Positions 1 through 8,866 of a DNA stretch of 64,000 bases are shown in pieces. The notes beneath the pieces are model-generated. The model was not told the origin of the DNA. It did not search any database and worked only from the letters and a program-made list of their open reading frames with translations. Every line of letters starts with the position of its first letter. The first letter of the stretch is position 1. This DNA is from BD2-11 sp965221785 (GTDB taxonomy: Bacteria > Gemmatimonadota > Gemmatimonadetes > Longimicrobiales > Gaopeijiaceae). A program made the position numbers and the translations under genes. The DNA lies in contig CBDCSR010000003.1 of the NCBI GenBank assembly GCA_965221785.1, forward strand, positions 2,418,001 through 2,482,000. Reading direction: 5' to 3'.

Positions 1-804
1 GGGCGCGAGCGGCCAGGGCTCGCCGCCCTCCATCGGCGCAAGCCACCAGTTGATCCAGCCGCTGCGATATGAGCGGAAGAGCACCAGGTCGCCCCTCGGC
101 GAGACCTGGCCCGGTCCGAACTCCTGCCCGGTGCGATAGTCCATCCAGTCCCGGTCGCTCACGATGAGACGCTCGCCGGCGCCGGTGGCGGCATCGATGG
201 CGATGACGTCGCGGTGGATCCACCACTGGTCCATGCGCACGAACACGATCCTGGAACCGTCCGGCGTCCAGGTGGGCTGCACGTCGTAGCGGATGTCGGT
301 GGTGAGCCGCTTCACCTGTCCCCCGGGCACCGGGACCGTGTAGATGTCGTAGTTGCCGCGCAGCGAGTTGGAGAAGGCGATGTGCCGCCCGTCCGGGGAC
401 CAGCTCCAGGAGAGGGTGCGGGCGCCGAGGTCGGTCAACTGGAGCGCGCGCTGCTCGGAGAGGGACCAGAGCCAGAGTTCCTGCCCGCCACCGGGGTCGC
501 TCGACACGTAGCCGATCCACGCGCCGTCCGGGGAGTACGCCGGGCTGGTGACCCGCTCTGCCGGGATCGCCTCCGGATCGCCGCCGTCGGCGTCGACGGT
601 CCACAGCGTGTCCCGGCCGAGGAAGAGGATCGCCGAACCGTCGGGGGACCAGTCGGGCACGGCTCCGTCCACGAGCGAGCTCGTCGACACGAACTCCTCC
701 AAAGTGAAATCGCCCGGGGCGCGGTCGGTCGCCGCCGTGCCGGCGGTTTCCGCGCAGGCCGCGCCAGCCAGCGGAACGAGGATTGTCAACAGCGCTCGTT
801 TCAT
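1..804 (-). CDS. TolB-like beta-propeller protein, probably N-terminal part of an S9-type peptidase (partial)
   Basis: The reading frame starts at ATG 804 and runs off the window edge, so only the first 268 codons are visible. It opens with a short secretion signal (MKRALLTILVPLAGAAC), whose GAAC end could be a weak lipobox. After that come repeated PD40/TolB-type strands with the motif WSPDG or YSPDG (PDWSPDGSA, PAYSPDGAW, SWSPDGRH, PTWTPDGS), one per propeller blade, each followed by a hydrophobic strand. Such propellers occur alone in periplasmic proteins or in front of a prolyl-oligopeptidase domain. The C-terminus that would decide between these is outside the window. Secretion to the periplasm or outer membrane is inferred. 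Confidence 0.75.
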   Translation of the reverse strand, partial: MKRALLTILVPLAGAACAETAGTAATDRAPGDFTLEEFVSTSSLVDGAVPDWSPDGSAILFLGRDTLWTVDADGGDPEAIPAERVTSPAYSPDGAWIGYVSSDPGGGQELWLWSLSEQRALQLTDLGARTLSWSWSPDGRHIAFSNSLRGNYDIYTVPVPGGQVKRLTTDIRYDVQPTWTPDGSRIVFVRMDQWWIHRDVIAIDAATGAGERLIVSDRDWMDYRTGQEFGPGQVSPRGDLVLFRSYRSGWINWWLAPMEGGEPWPLAP

Positions 805-964
805 CGGAGCCTCCCGGCCAGTCGCTTCGTTGCCCGGCAACCACTAATCGTGGCCGGGTTTCCTTCCACGCGCGAGAGACTGCGCGGACGCGGGCGGGCA
901 CCCCCGCCTCCCGGGAAGGCCGGTTGCAGGTGGTCGTGCCCGCTGGCGGTTGCCGGTTGCGGCG

Positions 965-1711
965 CTACTCCGAATCCCGCACCGGCGGAAACGCGCCCGT
1001 CCTGAGGAAGCCGATCACCGCTTCGGCGGTGAAGCGGCCGTTCATCAGGAAGGTGTGGGACAGGGGGACCACGATCATCGGCACGTCCTCGATTCTGGTG
1101 TTATCGACGCCCACCATGCCGTCGTCGGGGCCCGGGATGAGGACCGAACCCATGGGGTTGAGGCTGCGGTTGCCCGCGATGATGCCGATGTCGTACTCCG
1201 GAGGAGGCAGGGTTGCCGGGATGCCGGCTTCGCCGGTGCCGAGGCCCATCCCCGCCGGTCCCAGGAGGTGGCCGAGTTCCCGCTCCGCAAACCAGTCCGC
1301 CACTTCGCTCCCCTGGTTGGGAGGCGCGAGCAGAACGACCCGTCCCAGGGACTCGGGCGGGGCGTCGGCGAGGTATTGGCGAATCACGAGCCCGCCGAGC
1401 GAGTGGCCGACAAAATGAACGCGCGGAGCCGCGGCACAGCAGGCCGACACCTCGGCAGCGAGCGTTTCGGCATGTTCGGCGAGGGTTCCCCCGCGCGAGT
1501 CGTAGTCCACGTTGGTGACATCGTAGCCTGCTCGCTCGAGCCGCTGGGCCAGCAGGGCCAGGGACGCCCGGGTGCGGCCGAGCCCGTGCATGAGGACGAC
1601 GGACTCCGGTGCCGATCCCGTTTCTATCCGGGACCCGAAGACGGCGGCCGCGGCAAGCACAACGCAACAGCCGACAAGCAGGCCATTCGATTCACCCGTG
1701 AAGAGCCTCAA
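965..1711 (-). CDS. Alpha/beta-hydrolase, lipase-like, with N-terminal membrane anchor
   Basis: This 248-residue protein has an alpha/beta-hydrolase fold. VVLMHGLG gives the oxyanion strand, GHSLGG (about residue 110) holds the nucleophile serine, GPDDGMVG offers an acidic residue and SHTFLMN the catalytic histidine. The profile resembles bacterial triacylglycerol lipase / PGAP1-like esterases. A hydrophobic stretch (GLLVGCCVVLAAAAVFG) near the start suggests a signal anchor. The start chosen is TTG 1711, which overlaps the end of the symporter gene by about 20 bp. The frame is open further upstream, but that part is a shadow of the symporter. Translational coupling with the symporter is likely. 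The substrate is unknown. Confidence 0.7.
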   Translation of the reverse strand: MRLFTGESNGLLVGCCVVLAAAAVFGSRIETGSAPESVVLMHGLGRTRASLALLAQRLERAGYDVTNVDYDSRGGTLAEHAETLAAEVSACCAAAPRVHFVGHSLGGLVIRQYLADAPPESLGRVVLLAPPNQGSEVADWFAERELGHLLGPAGMGLGTGEAGIPATLPPPEYDIGIIAGNRSLNPMGSVLIPGPDDGMVGVDNTRIEDVPMIVVPLSHTFLMNGRFTAEAVIGFLRTGAFPPVRDSE

Positions 1712-3119
1712 TGCGCTCGACCATCTCCGTGGATTCCCGCGGCCCCAGCCATCCCCCCAGAACCATGGCCGCGGCACTGGCGAAGAGGGCGACGACGACC
1801 GGCGCCAGGCCGATGTCGATGACGCCGAACTGCACCAGGATGTAGACGCCCGCGCCCGACACCACGGCCGCGACGCCACCTGCCAGGTTGGCCCTCTTCC
1901 ACCACAGCCCGGCGATGGTGGGTACGAACAGGCTCGCGCTCAGGATTCCGACCCCCGCGGTGTAGAACTCGGTGATCAACTCGGGCGGCGAGAACGCCCA
2001 CAGGAGCGCCGCGATCCCGATCACCCAGGTCGAGCCGATGCGCACCAGGGTCATGGTCCGGTTGCTGGCCCGGCCCTTCAGCAGGCCTCCGAGGAGATCG
2101 TGCGAGATGGCCGAACTGCACGCCAGCAGCAGCGCATCCGTGGTGGACATGACGGCGGCGAGCACTGCCGCGACCGCGATCCCGCGGATGAGGGGTGGAA
2201 ACTGCGTCTCCATTACGCGCAGGAAGAGCTGATCGGCATCCTCGAGTCCCGGAAAGTCGATTCTCCCGACCGGCACGATGGCGAGCACCGCCGCGAGGAT
2301 CATCACGCTGTACACCAGCATCGACAGGTTGAGCGACAGCCGCGCGCTCTCGGCGTCCCGGGCGGTAAAGACCCTCATGACGATGTGGGGAATCACCGGG
2401 ATGGCCGTGGCCCAGATGATGAAGTAGCCGAGGTAGCTCGACACGGGCCGGTTCGCGACCTGCCCCAGTTCCGGGGCGACGGCCGTGGCCTGGCTCATGA
2501 TCTCGAAGGGCGACCCCACGCGCCATACGATCACCAGCGCCGTGCCCATGATCACGAAGAGCATGAGGAACCCCTGGATCACATCCGTCCAGGTGATCGC
2601 GACCATGCCCCCGAACGAGACGTAGATGATGAACACCAGCGTGGCCAGCGCCAGCGCCGTGTTGTACGGGATGCCCAGCAGCGCCTCGGCGGTGATGCCC
2701 GCCGCCTTCAACTGCGCCACGATGTAGATGGTGAAGGCCGCGACGATGAGGACCGGGACCAGGTACCGGACCACCGCGTGCGGGTAGCGGAAGCTCATGA
2801 AGTCGGTGATCGTGAACTTGCCGAAGTTGCGGAGCGGCCGGGCGACGAGGATGGACGCCAGCGGAAAGCCTACCACCGCGCCCCCGAAGAGCGCGAGGGT
2901 CGCGGGAATGCCCTGGGCATAGGCCAGACCCATGACGCCGATGATGGAGCCTCCGCTGGCCAGCGCCGCCATGATCGCCATCGAGTTCACGACGGTGCCG
3001 ATGCGCCGTCCCGCGACCCAGTACTCGTCCCGGGAGCCCAGCACCCTTTTCGATACGGCGATCCCGATGCCGATGCAGGCGGCGAGGTAGACCCCGACGA
3101 GGACGCGTTCGAGGAGCAT
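1692..3119 (-). CDS. Sodium:solute symporter (SSS family)
   Basis: A 475-residue integral membrane protein with about 13 hydrophobic segments and the SSS/LeuT-fold signature, including ASGGSIIGVMGLAYAQG near residue 55 and the Na+-site helix AAVLAAVMSTTDALLLACSS near residue 320. It should use the sodium gradient to import a small solute; the sequence does not tell which. Its ATG shares one base with the stop codon of the small membrane gene upstream (TGATG), so the two are translationally coupled. The lipase gene overlaps its 3' end. A second SSS gene with its own small partner lies at 50.5-52.2 kb. Confidence 0.85.
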   Translation of the reverse strand: MLLERVLVGVYLAACIGIGIAVSKRVLGSRDEYWVAGRRIGTVVNSMAIMAALASGGSIIGVMGLAYAQGIPATLALFGGAVVGFPLASILVARPLRNFGKFTITDFMSFRYPHAVVRYLVPVLIVAAFTIYIVAQLKAAGITAEALLGIPYNTALALATLVFIIYVSFGGMVAITWTDVIQGFLMLFVIMGTALVIVWRVGSPFEIMSQATAVAPELGQVANRPVSSYLGYFIIWATAIPVIPHIVMRVFTARDAESARLSLNLSMLVYSVMILAAVLAIVPVGRIDFPGLEDADQLFLRVMETQFPPLIRGIAVAAVLAAVMSTTDALLLACSSAISHDLLGGLLKGRASNRTMTLVRIGSTWVIGIAALLWAFSPPELITEFYTAGVGILSASLFVPTIAGLWWKRANLAGGVAAVVSGAGVYILVQFGVIDIGLAPVVVALFASAAAMVLGGWLGPRESTEMVERIEALHG

Positions 3120-3337
3120 CAGGCGTCTCCGCCGCCTCGGGTCCCGTCACGCCGCAGGATGGTGACGAGGGCCAGCGCCGGCGAAATGAGCATCAACGCG
3201 GCGATGAGCCAACCGAAGACGGCCATGCCGCCCGCCTCGATGGTGCGCCACCGGGGAATGAATGCAAACGCGGAGAAGGCGATCAGGAAGACGAGGGTCG
3301 CGCCCTCACCGCGCCGCAGGGGGAAGAAGGATTTCAT
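3119..3337 (-). CDS. Small two-helix membrane protein coupled to SSS symporter
   Basis: A 72-residue protein from ATG 3337 (a TTG at 3373 is also possible) with a basic N-terminus (MKSFFPLRRGEG) and two hydrophobic helices (LVFLIAFSAFAFIP and FGWLIAALMLISPALALVTIL). It ends TGATG at the symporter start. Small membrane proteins often precede SSS transporters (for example the DUF4212 and DUF3311 families), but this one does not clearly match either. A role as accessory subunit of the transporter is inferred from coupling and size only. Confidence 0.6.
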   Translation of the reverse strand: MKSFFPLRRGEGATLVFLIAFSAFAFIPRWRTIEAGGMAVFGWLIAALMLISPALALVTILRRDGTRGGGDA

Positions 3338-3426
3338 GATGGGTACGGTGCGCCGTGCGTTTGGATGGCGCAACAGGGCCCCGGTCGAAGCGCCGCCGCA
3401 ACCGACGGCCCACCCACGCGCTTCGG

Positions 3427-4362
3427 TTACCCGTGGTTCTGCTCGCAGACGACTCCGTCGCCGTCAGCATCCCGCATGAACGGGTAGGCCGGGTGGCCGC
3501 GGCGAACAGGAGCGATGCCGTGACGCCGCGCTTCAGCGCACGTGATCATCCCGTTCCCGTTGTCGTCCCACAACCGCAGGGCGTCAGGCAACCCCGTCTG
3601 CTGCGCGGGAGCCCGCGAGGCACCGGCCGGTTCACCGCCCCGCTCGCACACGACGCCGTCGCCATCTCCATCCCGCATGAACGGATAGGCCGGATGGTCA
3701 CGCGGCACCGGAGCGATTCCGTGACGCCGAGCTTCCGCGCATGTGATCCTCCCGTTCCCGTTGTCGTCCCACAGCCGCAAGGCGTCAGCCGATGCCACGC
3801 TCCCTTGCGCCGCATCGGCCCAATCGCCGCCGCTCGCGTCCAGTTCGGTGGTCGCGCAACCGGACAGAACCGCTTCGAGAGTCTCCGCTTCCCGCGCGTC
3901 GATGGTCAGGTCCCAGTGCTGCCGGACGGCCACGACACGTGCGGCGAACCAGCAACGGTTTCGCTGGGGCATCCATTCGGCGGCATCGCTCGCGCCCTTG
4001 AGCCCACGGTTCAATCCCGGGCTTGCGAGCGTCAGGTTGAGCAGGTCCCGGGCGAAGGCACGGCGGGTCTCGGGATCGGCCGCGCAGAGCCCCGAGTCGT
4101 GGGCCTCGCTGCGCGCGACCATGTGCTCGATGTCCGTCTCCCCGGTGGAAGCAAAGCGCTGGCCCGTGTAGGGAGAGTAGATGCCGCCGAGTTCGCGAAC
4201 GATCGAGGCCTCGACGGATTGGGGGTAGCTGTAGTCACCCGCCCGGTACGGGGAGCACCGGCGCTCAGGAGCCACGACCAGCCCCCTCCAGGTCTGGCCG
4301 GAGCCATCGGTCGCCGCCAGCGCGGCAAGCACGAGCAACAGCAGGGGGAGCGTCCGCGACAT
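3427..4362 (-). CDS. Secreted HNH-type nuclease-like protein with two excalibur Ca-binding domains
   Basis: A 311-residue protein with a signal peptide (MSRTLPLLLLVLAALAATDGSGQ). The middle part carries the DUF1524/HNH-like motif DIEHMVARSEAHDSGL (about residues 97-112) followed by NLTLASPGLNRGLKG and the tail residues NRCWFA, as in secreted endonuclease-like proteins. The C-terminal third is a near-exact tandem of two excalibur domains, each with LWDDNGNGxITCAEARRHGIAP and ending DGDGDGVVCE or DADGDGVVCE, the calcium-binding signature of that family. A calcium-dependent extracellular nuclease is a reasonable inference; activity is not shown. The duplicated domain is also almost identical at DNA level (about 3,440-3,560 and 3,640-3,780), which suggests recent duplication. 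Confidence 0.75.
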   Translation of the reverse strand: MSRTLPLLLLVLAALAATDGSGQTWRGLVVAPERRCSPYRAGDYSYPQSVEASIVRELGGIYSPYTGQRFASTGETDIEHMVARSEAHDSGLCAADPETRRAFARDLLNLTLASPGLNRGLKGASDAAEWMPQRNRCWFAARVVAVRQHWDLTIDAREAETLEAVLSGCATTELDASGGDWADAAQGSVASADALRLWDDNGNGRITCAEARRHGIAPVPRDHPAYPFMRDGDGDGVVCERGGEPAGASRAPAQQTGLPDALRLWDDNGNGMITCAEARRHGIAPVRRGHPAYPFMRDADGDGVVCEQNHG

Positions 4363-4428
4363 CTGCGCCCCAATAGCCTTTGTGTTTCATGGCCTTCGGC
4401 GAAGGCCGGCAACCTCAAGGATCCGGAG

Positions 4429-4525
4429 TGGCGGGAGCGTGTGAGAATCGAACTCACCAACCCGGGTTCCAGCCGGGCCAGACGGTTTTGAAGACCGCTG
4501 GGGTCACCAGACCCCACCCGCCCCC
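4429..4525 (-). tRNA. selC: tRNA-Sec (anticodon TCA)
   Basis: Read on the minus strand, this 97-nt sequence has the features of a bacterial selenocysteine tRNA. The acceptor is about 8 bp (GGGGGCGG against ACGCTCCC, with one G-U and one mismatch at the inner pair). There is a long D stem, GGGGTCTGGTGACCCC, an anticodon loop CTTCAAA giving anticodon TCA, a long variable arm with the CCCGG/CCGGG stem, the T loop TTCGATT, discriminator G and an encoded CCA end. The D arm and the anticodon arm follow the E. coli selC pattern. It implies that the organism decodes UGA as selenocysteine; selA, selB and selD are not in this window. Confidence 0.93.
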
Positions 4526-4641
4526 TCGCTACTCCGGCGGACGGGTATCGGGAAGCTAACCCGGGTACGGCCGTGCTGACAGGCTGCGCGACGGGTGCCG
4601 CCCGGGTAGCAGATCACCTCGCCCCGGCAATAACTTGGGGT

Positions 4642-5733
4642 ATGCCTGACGACATCAGTTCCACCGGATCGTCCGCCTTCGCGCGCAGGGGGCGCCGCGC
4701 GCCCGCGGCCCCCGATACCCACGATGGGCGTCCGTCCGCTCGCGATCTCCCGGTGCGATCAGACCTGACGGTGCACTCCGACCGCGAGCCCTGGAACCCG
4801 GGAACGCCCCTCGAGCTGGACTGGCTGCGCCACCTGAGGGTGAACCGGAGCGCCGCGGAGCGCCGGGCCGCTTCCCTTCCCGGCCGCCGAAGCGTGAAGC
4901 GGGAGTGGCAGGCGGCCTGGCTGCTGCGCGCGGTCACCTGCATCGACCTCACCACGCTCGCCGGAGACGACACGCCCGGACGCGTGCGCCGGCTGTGCGG
5001 CAAGGCCAGGAACCCCGTGCGGGCCGACCTGCTCGAGGCGGCGGGCGCTTCCGGACTGCCCATCCAGGTCGCGTCCGTGTGCGTCTACCCGAGCATGGTC
5101 GCCACTGCGGTGGAGGCGCTCGCCGGGTCGGGAATACCCGTGGCGGCCGTGGCGGCGGGCTTCCCCGCGGGGCAGACGCCCTTCCCGGAGCGGCTCGACG
5201 AGATCCGGACGGCCGTGGCGGCCGGCGCCTCCGAGATCGACATCGTCATCACCCGCGAGCACGTCCTGCGCGGCCGCTGGGGCGACCTCTACGACGAGGT
5301 CGGCGCCTTCCGCGAGGCCGCCCGCGACGCCCATCTGAAGACCATCATCGCCACCGGCGAACTCGCGACCCTCACCAACGTCGCGCGCGCGAGCATGGTG
5401 TGCATGATGGCGGGAGCCGACTTCATCAAGACCTCCACGGGCAAGGAGAAGGTCAACGCCACCGTGCCCGTCGGCCTCACCATGGTGCGGCAGATCCGCG
5501 CCTGGCGCGAACGGACCGGCTATCGCGTGGGGTTCAAGCCCGCCGGGGGCATCGGCACCGCGAAACAGGCGCTCGTCTGGCTGGCGCTCATGCGCGAGGA
5601 ACTGGGCCCCCGCTGGATGCGGGCCGGGCTCTTCCGCTTCGGCGCCAGTTCCCTGCTGGGCGACATCGAACGCCAGATCGAGCATCACGTCACGGGCCGC
5701 TATTCCGCCACTCATCGACATCCCATGGCCTGA
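4642..5733 (+). CDS. deoC: Deoxyribose-phosphate aldolase
   Basis: A 363-residue class I aldolase that cleaves 2-deoxyribose 5-phosphate to acetaldehyde and glyceraldehyde 3-phosphate. Both active-site lysines are visible: Lys263 in DFIKTSTGKE (Schiff base) and Lys299 in GFKPAGGI. The core (about residues 110-355) is preceded by about 75 residues of low-complexity, probably disordered sequence, so it is longer than E. coli DeoC and closer to the long bacterial/animal type. The ATG at 4642 has only a weak GGGG just before it; a GTG further in (4752) is an alternative start. The next gene, an aldehyde dehydrogenase, begins 13 bp downstream and could remove the acetaldehyde. Confidence 0.92.
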   Translation: MPDDISSTGSSAFARRGRRAPAAPDTHDGRPSARDLPVRSDLTVHSDREPWNPGTPLELDWLRHLRVNRSAAERRAASLPGRRSVKREWQAAWLLRAVTCIDLTTLAGDDTPGRVRRLCGKARNPVRADLLEAAGASGLPIQVASVCVYPSMVATAVEALAGSGIPVAAVAAGFPAGQTPFPERLDEIRTAVAAGASEIDIVITREHVLRGRWGDLYDEVGAFREAARDAHLKTIIATGELATLTNVARASMVCMMAGADFIKTSTGKEKVNATVPVGLTMVRQIRAWRERTGYRVGFKPAGGIGTAKQALVWLALMREELGPRWMRAGLFRFGASSLLGDIERQIEHHVTGRYSATHRHPMA

Positions 5734-5746
5734 GCGAGCCCGCGAG

Positions 5747-8191
5747 ATGCCGCGAATCTCCGAGATCTTCGAAACCCTCGAATACGGGCCCGCGCCGGAG
5801 AGCGCGGAACGGGCGCAAGCCTGGCTTGACGAGCGCCGACGCTCCTTCGGCCTGTTCATCGGCGGCGCCTGGGTCGAAGGCGCGGGTGCGGAGATGTTCG
5901 ACACCGTCAACCCGGCGAACGGGAAGGCCCTCGCACGCATTACCCAGGGAGGCCCCCAGGATGTCGACCGGGCCGTGCGCGCCGCCCGCGCCGCTCAGGA
6001 GCCGTGGTCGCAACTGGGCGGTCACGCGCGAGCACGCTTCCTCTACGCGCTGGCCCGCCGCATCCACCGGCACGCGCGCCTCTTCTCGGTCCTCGAGACG
6101 CTGGACAACGGCAAGCCCGTGCGCGAATCGCGCGACATCGACATCCCCCTCGTGGTGCGCCACTTCTACCACCACGCGGGATGGGCCCAGCTGATGGATG
6201 CCGAGTTCCCGGACCAGGTCCCCGTTGGCGTCGCCGGCCAGATCATCCCCTGGAACTTCCCGCTGCTGATGCTGGCGTGGAAGATCGCGCCCGCGCTGGC
6301 CACCGGGAACACGGTGGTGCTCAAACCCGCCGAGTTCACGCCTCTGACCGCCCTGCTCTTCGCCGAGATATGCCGCGAGACCGGACTGCCCCCCGGGGTC
6401 GTGAACGTGGTGACGGGTGACGGCCGCACCGGCGCCGCGCTGGTGGTGCACCCCGGCGTCGACAAGATCGCGTTCACCGGCTCCACGGAGGTGGGGCGCC
6501 TCATCCGCAGCCGGACAGCGGGCAGCGGCAAGCGTCTCTCGCTCGAGCTGGGAGGCAAGTCGCCCTTCATCGTCTACGAGGACGCGGACCTGGACGGCGT
6601 GGTCGAGGGGGTCGTCGACGCCATCTGGTTCAACCAGGGCCAGGTGTGCTGCGCGGGCTCGCGCATTCTGGTGCAGGAGGGCGTCGCGGAGGCGCTCGAG
6701 CGCAAGCTCAAGGCGCGCATGGAAACGCTGCGCATGGGCGATCCGCTGGACAAGGCCGTGGACATGGGCGCCATCATCGCACCCGTGCAGCTCGAGAAGA
6801 TCCGGCGGCTGGTGGACGAGGGCCGGCAGGACGGCGCGCACATCTGGCAGCCGTCGTGGAGCACGCCGGCAGAGGGATACTTCTACCCGCCGACGCTGTG
6901 CACCAGGGTTGCGCCGGCGTCCGCCATCGCGCAGGTCGAGATCTTCGGGCCGGTGGTGGTGATGATGACCTTCCGCACGCCGGAGGAGTCGGTTCGGCTC
7001 GCCAACGACACCCGCTACGGGCTCGCCGCCAGCATCTGGAGCGAGAACATCAACCTGGCGCTGGACATCGCGCCGAAGGTGAAGGCGGGCACGGTCTGGA
7101 TCAACTGCACCAACGTCTTCGACGCGGCTTCCGGGTTCGGTGGCTACCGCGAGAGCGGCTTCGGGCGCGAGGGCGGACGCGAGGGCCTCCATGAGTACCT
7201 TCGCCCCGCGTGGCAGAAGCGCGGACAGGGCGATGCGGGAGCCGGGGGCGAAATCGACACCAGGAAATCCGTTTCGTCCGAGGATGGGCGGCCCGCCATG
7301 CTGCCGGAGGACGACGAGTCCCCCCTCGCGGGCGACGCGATGCCGCGGGTGGACCGCACCGTCCGCATGTACGTCGGGGGCCGGCAGATGCGGCCCGACG
7401 GCGGCTACACGATGCCCGTCCACGGGGCCTCGGGTGAGGTGGTGGGAGAGGTGGGCCGCGGCAACCGCAAGGACATCCGCAACGCGGTCGAGGCGGCGCG
7501 GCGCGCCGGCGGATGGGCCGACCGAACGGCTCACAACCGCGCGCAGATCCTCTACTTCATCGCCGAGAACCTCGCCGTACGCGCGGGCGAGTTCGCGGCT
7601 CGCATCGGGTCACTGAGCGGCGAGAGCCATGAGCGCGCGTCCGAGGAGGTCGAGCTCTCGATCCGGCGGCTCTTCACCTACGCGGCCCATGCCGACAAGT
7701 GGGACGGGCACGTGCACCGCACGCCCTACCGCAACGTCACCCTCGCCATGCCGGAAAGCCTGGGGGTGGTCGGCATCGTGTGCCCGGAGCGAAACCCGCT
7801 GCTGGGCTTCGTATCGCTGGCGGGGCCCGCCATCGCAGCCGGCAACACCGTGGTCGCCCTCCCGTCCGAACGCCGGCCCCTCGCCGCCACCGACTTCTGC
7901 CAGGTCCTGGACACTTCCGACCTGCCCGGCGGGGTGGTCAACGTCGTAACGGGCGAGCATTCCGAACTGGCCCCGGTGCTGGCCGCGCACGACGACGTGG
8001 CCGCCATGTGGTACTTCGGCGCCGATGCCGGGGTGGAGGAGGTCGAGCGCCTCTCCACCGGCAACATGAAGCAGACCTGGACGGAACCAGGACTCCAGAG
8101 GCGATGGCGGACGCGCATGCAGGGGGAAGGCGACGAATTCCTGCGCCGGGCGACGCAGGTCAAGAACATCTGGATACCCTACGGGGAGTAG
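5747..8191 (+). CDS. Two-domain aldehyde dehydrogenase (ALDH16-type)
   Basis: An 814-residue protein made of two aldehyde dehydrogenase domains. Domain 1 (about residues 20-480) is complete: Glu267 in LELGGKSP, catalytic Cys301 in GQVCCAGSR, EIFGPV, and the C-terminal GFGGYRESGFGREGG. Domain 2 (about residues 530-810) keeps parts of the Rossmann region (GIVCPERNPLLGFVSLAGPAIAAGNTVVAL) but lacks both the Glu and Cys motifs. This is the architecture of the ALDH16 family, where the second domain is non-catalytic and serves dimerisation. Placed 13 bp after deoC, it probably oxidises acetaldehyde or a related short aldehyde with NAD(P)+. The family call rests on domain arrangement and length. Confidence 0.87.
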   Translation: MPRISEIFETLEYGPAPESAERAQAWLDERRRSFGLFIGGAWVEGAGAEMFDTVNPANGKALARITQGGPQDVDRAVRAARAAQEPWSQLGGHARARFLYALARRIHRHARLFSVLETLDNGKPVRESRDIDIPLVVRHFYHHAGWAQLMDAEFPDQVPVGVAGQIIPWNFPLLMLAWKIAPALATGNTVVLKPAEFTPLTALLFAEICRETGLPPGVVNVVTGDGRTGAALVVHPGVDKIAFTGSTEVGRLIRSRTAGSGKRLSLELGGKSPFIVYEDADLDGVVEGVVDAIWFNQGQVCCAGSRILVQEGVAEALERKLKARMETLRMGDPLDKAVDMGAIIAPVQLEKIRRLVDEGRQDGAHIWQPSWSTPAEGYFYPPTLCTRVAPASAIAQVEIFGPVVVMMTFRTPEESVRLANDTRYGLAASIWSENINLALDIAPKVKAGTVWINCTNVFDAASGFGGYRESGFGREGGREGLHEYLRPAWQKRGQGDAGAGGEIDTRKSVSSEDGRPAMLPEDDESPLAGDAMPRVDRTVRMYVGGRQMRPDGGYTMPVHGASGEVVGEVGRGNRKDIRNAVEAARRAGGWADRTAHNRAQILYFIAENLAVRAGEFAARIGSLSGESHERASEEVELSIRRLFTYAAHADKWDGHVHRTPYRNVTLAMPESLGVVGIVCPERNPLLGFVSLAGPAIAAGNTVVALPSERRPLAATDFCQVLDTSDLPGGVVNVVTGEHSELAPVLAAHDDVAAMWYFGADAGVEEVERLSTGNMKQTWTEPGLQRRWRTRMQGEGDEFLRRATQVKNIWIPYGE

Positions 8192-8218
8192 CCCCGCGCC
8201 GCGGTTCCCGTGCTGCCG

Positions 8219-8656
8219 CTAGTTGAAGGTGTAGGTACAGACCAACTCGGGGACTGCGTCCGACAGGACGGATGCGACTTCGCAAATGGTCTCGTCGCGC
8301 ACGAACAGCTGCAGGGTCACCTGGGGCATCGCCTCCTCGTCCATGCCCCGGCCGACGCTGACAAAGATGCGAGCCCCACCGCCCAGCTCGAGATCTGCCC
8401 GGTAACCCGGATCGACGGTTGAAGTGTCGGCGGAAACGACCTCTTCCCGGCGGTTGCCGAAGTTGTCGAAGATGTAGACGAACTGGTTCGAGGTGACCAG
8501 GGTCAGGGGACCCGGGCCGGGGCCGCCGATGACGATGCTTGCGGTGGTGGGGGCTTCGGTGGGCCCGTCCAGGATCGAGCAGGCCGCGAGGGCCGACAAG
8601 CCCGCGGCGACCGCGAACCATCTCATCCGCACCCGCTTCGCGGCGCAGGATCTCAT
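8219..8656 (-). CDS. Putative lipoprotein of unknown function
   Basis: A 145-residue protein with an N-terminal basic region, a hydrophobic stretch and a lipobox (LSALAAC, Cys at about 26), so it is probably lipid-anchored. A good ribosome site (GAGGTGAT) lies just before ATG 8656; a second in-frame ATG at 8626 is less well placed. The mature part is a beta-rich domain of about 115 residues with no family that I recognise, ending CTYTFN. It converges tail-to-tail with the aldehyde dehydrogenase gene, 27 bp away. Confidence 0.65.
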   Translation of the reverse strand: MRSCAAKRVRMRWFAVAAGLSALAACSILDGPTEAPTTASIVIGGPGPGPLTLVTSNQFVYIFDNFGNRREEVVSADTSTVDPGYRADLELGGGARIFVSVGRGMDEEAMPQVTLQLFVRDETICEVASVLSDAVPELVCTYTFN

Positions 8657-8866
8657 TAGATCACCTCATTGCAGGAGAACGGGGCGCGCGATGACTATGG
8701 AAGCCGCACGGGCGCCTCATCCCTAATCGTGTCGGATTCGACAGCGGTCCGCCAGTGCGCCGGCAGTCGAGGACCGACGTGGGTCGACCCCCTCCAGGGA
8801 CCCCGGGAGGGCGCGCCTGAAGCCGCGCCCGGGCGTGGACGCTGGAGTCGACGGGAACGGCGTTGC

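Noticed and set aside
1572..3479. 635-codon plus-strand frame opposite the SSS symporter
   Set aside because: Shadow of the symporter gene; Asp/Arg/His-rich with no domain.
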